Assembly (NCBI RefSeq): GCF_900167535.1
Contig: NZ_FUYE01000001.1
Span: 62,001-126,000, forward strand
From: Prosthecobacter debontii
Lineage (GTDB): Bacteria > Verrucomicrobiota > Verrucomicrobiia > Verrucomicrobiales > Verrucomicrobiaceae
Reading direction: 5' to 3'
DNA length: 64,000 nucleotides
Part shown: in pieces, positions 63,101 through 64,000 of the stretch
How the letters are laid out: each line of letters starts with the position of its first letter
Numbering within the stretch: position 1 is the first letter of the stretch
Made by a program: the position numbers and the translations under genes
Notes under the pieces: generated by a model
Databases searched by the model: none
What the model was told of the DNA's origin: nothing
Seen by the model: the letters and a program-made list of their open reading frames with translations, nothing else

Positions 63101-64000
63101 CGAGACTTCGTTCCAGCCTGTGGGAGACTTCCCAACGGGCAAGAAATCTGCCGGTGCAGCTCTTCGTTGGGACAAGGTGGATCTTAAACTCTACCCAGTT
63201 CATCCCTCGTCCAATCGCCTGACATGGATGGACAAGAATGACCAAACCAAGAGCTACAACATTGAAATTGTCAGTGGTTATCCTGGTCAAACAGTCAACC
63301 TGACTTCCGAGCGCGAGACAGCGGATGGCACCCGTGAAGGGACGGCTCCTCTTTACGTCACACAGACAACGCTGCCGACCATTGATGTAACTAACCCTGG
63401 GGTTGGATTCCCTGGGCAGGCAGGAAACGCTCACTACAATCACTTGTTTGATACCTCCGTGGTACGGCGCCCACCGACGAAGCTGGATCTCAATCAGACC
63501 GATGAGTGGAAATTCCAAGAGGTGAGCTATACGGATAACGGCACGGACGGCACGGCTACCGTTGCTGACCCTGGTGTGCCTTTTACTGTGGCGTCTGCTG
63601 GCAGAAGCGTTCTGCTTTACAGTTATCGTCCAAATCCTGACGAGATCGCCGACGGTAACCTCAGCCGTGAAAAACTGGCGGTGCGTGTGATTCGCTCGTC
63701 ATTGATTACCCAACCTCAAATGGTTCAGGCCGATAGCTCCAAGCTGGTTTTAGGGAGGCGTGCCTTGGAATTGGGTGGCGGTTCAACAGCCAATCGTGGA
63801 GCCTTCGGCGTCGTTCAGCCCTCAAGCGCGGGCACCGCCAATGTGGATCTAGGCACAAGTTTCCTGATGGATTTCTGGCTGAATCTGAAGGGCCTTCAGG
63901 ACATCCCCGTGACCCTCACCAATTGCGTCACGAACGGCACGGACACCGTGACTTGCTCGAGCACATCAGGTCTCGTCGCAGGGATGAGCATCAGTGGAGC
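60159..64000 (+). CDS. Giant secreted protein with ASH repeats (3' end outside window)
   Basis: The frame from ATG 60159 (AGGA 5 bases upstream) stays open to the right edge, more than 1,280 codons. ATG 60201 is an alternative that begins the signal peptide more closely (ILGAALLLAVFAGEASAA). Three ASH-like Ig domains follow at about 60285-60590, 60591-60970 and 60971-61340, with NTGDAVANINS, ITNSGTSDLSLTG and IRNSGNMNLNLSG strands. Then comes a nidogen-like segment with VNLGFSFSFYENVYTNCSVS and NLIAPFWTDL (about 61440-61640), and long unrecognised beta-rich stretches with scattered short motifs. Giant proteins of this kind occur in Verrucomicrobium-like genomes. The end of the gene and any anchor are unseen. 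Confidence 0.85.
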   Translation, partial: MISPAIISHPVHSAMRYLPFRNLWQILGAALLLAVFAGEASAAPIIGQSGNPAFGDVLMGSTLDRTFTITNTGDAVANINSVNVTGSGFALQGAAPTTVGASGGTATFTVRFSPTARQAYSGSVVITSPGSTGSPINISLSGTGVAPEIAVNQGATVLSSGSGTTNFTTVTLNGGPNTASSSLSFTITNSGTSDLSLTGNPNRVSIGGSHASDFSVTTQPAATVAANGGTSAFTVVFTPSARGTRTATLSIDNDDPDGGEDPFTINISGIGQAPEIALEQPSGTDIANNGSSNFGDVVVGDTVQQTFTIRNSGNMNLNLSGNPRVTVDGTHSVEFKLLTFPSAIVAGSGGTTTFVVEFTPGGLGTRTAALHITNDDPDGSETPFNISLSGNGTAPPTGTDGFGYVFNKIPATAMTLKETDPDVVNAGASLQGDDVAQVVNLGFSFSFYENVYTNCSVSTNGLITFGGSSTRYTPDLTFPNANAPDNLIAPFWTDLQTKAASKILYTTRGTTPNRVFILEFQNMAEYNNDSANVSFQVLLYEGSNAIEFQYKAFSGFSPSRSIGVGIEDSAHINGIAVPFPTSFPTAYKFSRPVIVKVESNYIQPGSATPVPVGTPSIGLNPGIGTTKEPYESTKRFEAPSYIYLSRSFAELPGAGDVNDPNPNNIAWYRLSNDGYAINGQTVQGARTFVEVTLNRDMTFVWRWELEYAVNIKFAGVGNPVPIAGRSWYKVNSPLTASVDTLVDSESTGVRLKTIGYQTTTYGPSGPGTPEQTLFADNPTLSVGTRSSTKPLTIVAPLEIDWLVSGQVRYRFNATSNVNGQADTPFDGLPFVRVYNGTATPVTTYGSGSTTDVWINVGADRPSKVEVGAFYRTADDAFTLTDFMTPPGGDLAPLGTDISGMEDLTIPERPPLTGSRKARVYTLSWGMTTRPSPTEIRWIYQPTIFRAEVPLGMPFDPTQTIPPLIRTVAPLTNRVLSDAGPVETSFQPVGDFPTGKKSAGAALRWDKVDLKLYPVHPSSNRLTWMDKNDQTKSYNIEIVSGYPGQTVNLTSERETADGTREGTAPLYVTQTTLPTIDVTNPGVGFPGQAGNAHYNHLFDTSVVRRPPTKLDLNQTDEWKFQEVSYTDNGTDGTATVADPGVPFTVASAGRSVLLYSYRPNPDEIADGNLSREKLAVRVIRSSLITQPQMVQADSSKLVLGRRALELGGGSTANRGAFGVVQPSSAGTANVDLGTSFLMDFWLNLKGLQDIPVTLTNCVTNGTDTVTCSSTSGLVAGMSISG

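Overview
The window looks like chromosome of a free-living Verrucomicrobiota (PVC) bacterium. The evidence is the gene content: a giant protein of autotransporter-type beta-strand repeats ending in a PEP-CTERM sorting signal, a TIGR02597-like surface protein, a DUF4159 protein, a secreted SMP-30 lactonase, and secreted enzymes carrying the Ca-binding-like C-terminal domain common in that phylum. Genus cannot be fixed from this sequence. No rRNA, tRNA, CRISPR array, transposase or integrase was seen.

Layout. 0-8.8 kb: 3' part of a giant PEP-CTERM surface protein, open at the left edge, ending at a bidirectional terminator. 8.8-15.8 kb (minus strand): a compact locus of ThuA-like protein, LacI-family regulator, ribose-type substrate-binding protein and permease, and three secreted nucleoside hydrolases, several joined by 4-base overlaps. 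A perfect 16-bp LacI-type operator lies inside the last codons of the regulator gene, just before the transporter genes. No transporter ATPase is present. 15.9-24.8 kb: mostly unlinked genes (RhlE-type helicase, unknown membrane protein, Nif3-like protein, 3-methyladenine glycosylase, SMP-30 lactonase, triterpene cyclase, PHP-domain protein) plus a 71-bp imperfect inverted repeat. 24.9-28.6 kb: an Mla-type lipid transport operon (permease, ATPase, MCE protein) meeting dinB tail to tail. 

28.8-35.3 kb: a 6-kb cassette of LysR regulator, DJ-1/PfpI protein, Old Yellow Enzyme, cupin, carboxymuconolactone decarboxylase-like protein, alpha/beta hydrolase and NAD(P)-binding protein. It is bounded on the right by the 3' end of a small zinc-ribbon gene and on the left by a decayed second copy of that same 3' end in the same orientation, the layout expected of an inserted block or a duplication. 

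35.3-48.8 kb: OmpA-type protein, SGNH hydrolase, pectate-lyase-like protein and other secreted proteins, then gltB. gltB has a well-matched sigma-54 promoter and a short leader that is almost wholly one hairpin ending in a T-run next to the start codon. It has its own terminator and no adjacent gltD. 49.3-64 kb: five co-directional genes for large secreted proteins (TIGR02597-like; four Ig-like repeats; three NHL propellers, each apparently inserted into a fibronectin-like domain; an unknown; and a giant protein with ASH repeats open at the right edge), probably one operon building a cell-surface or extracellular structure.
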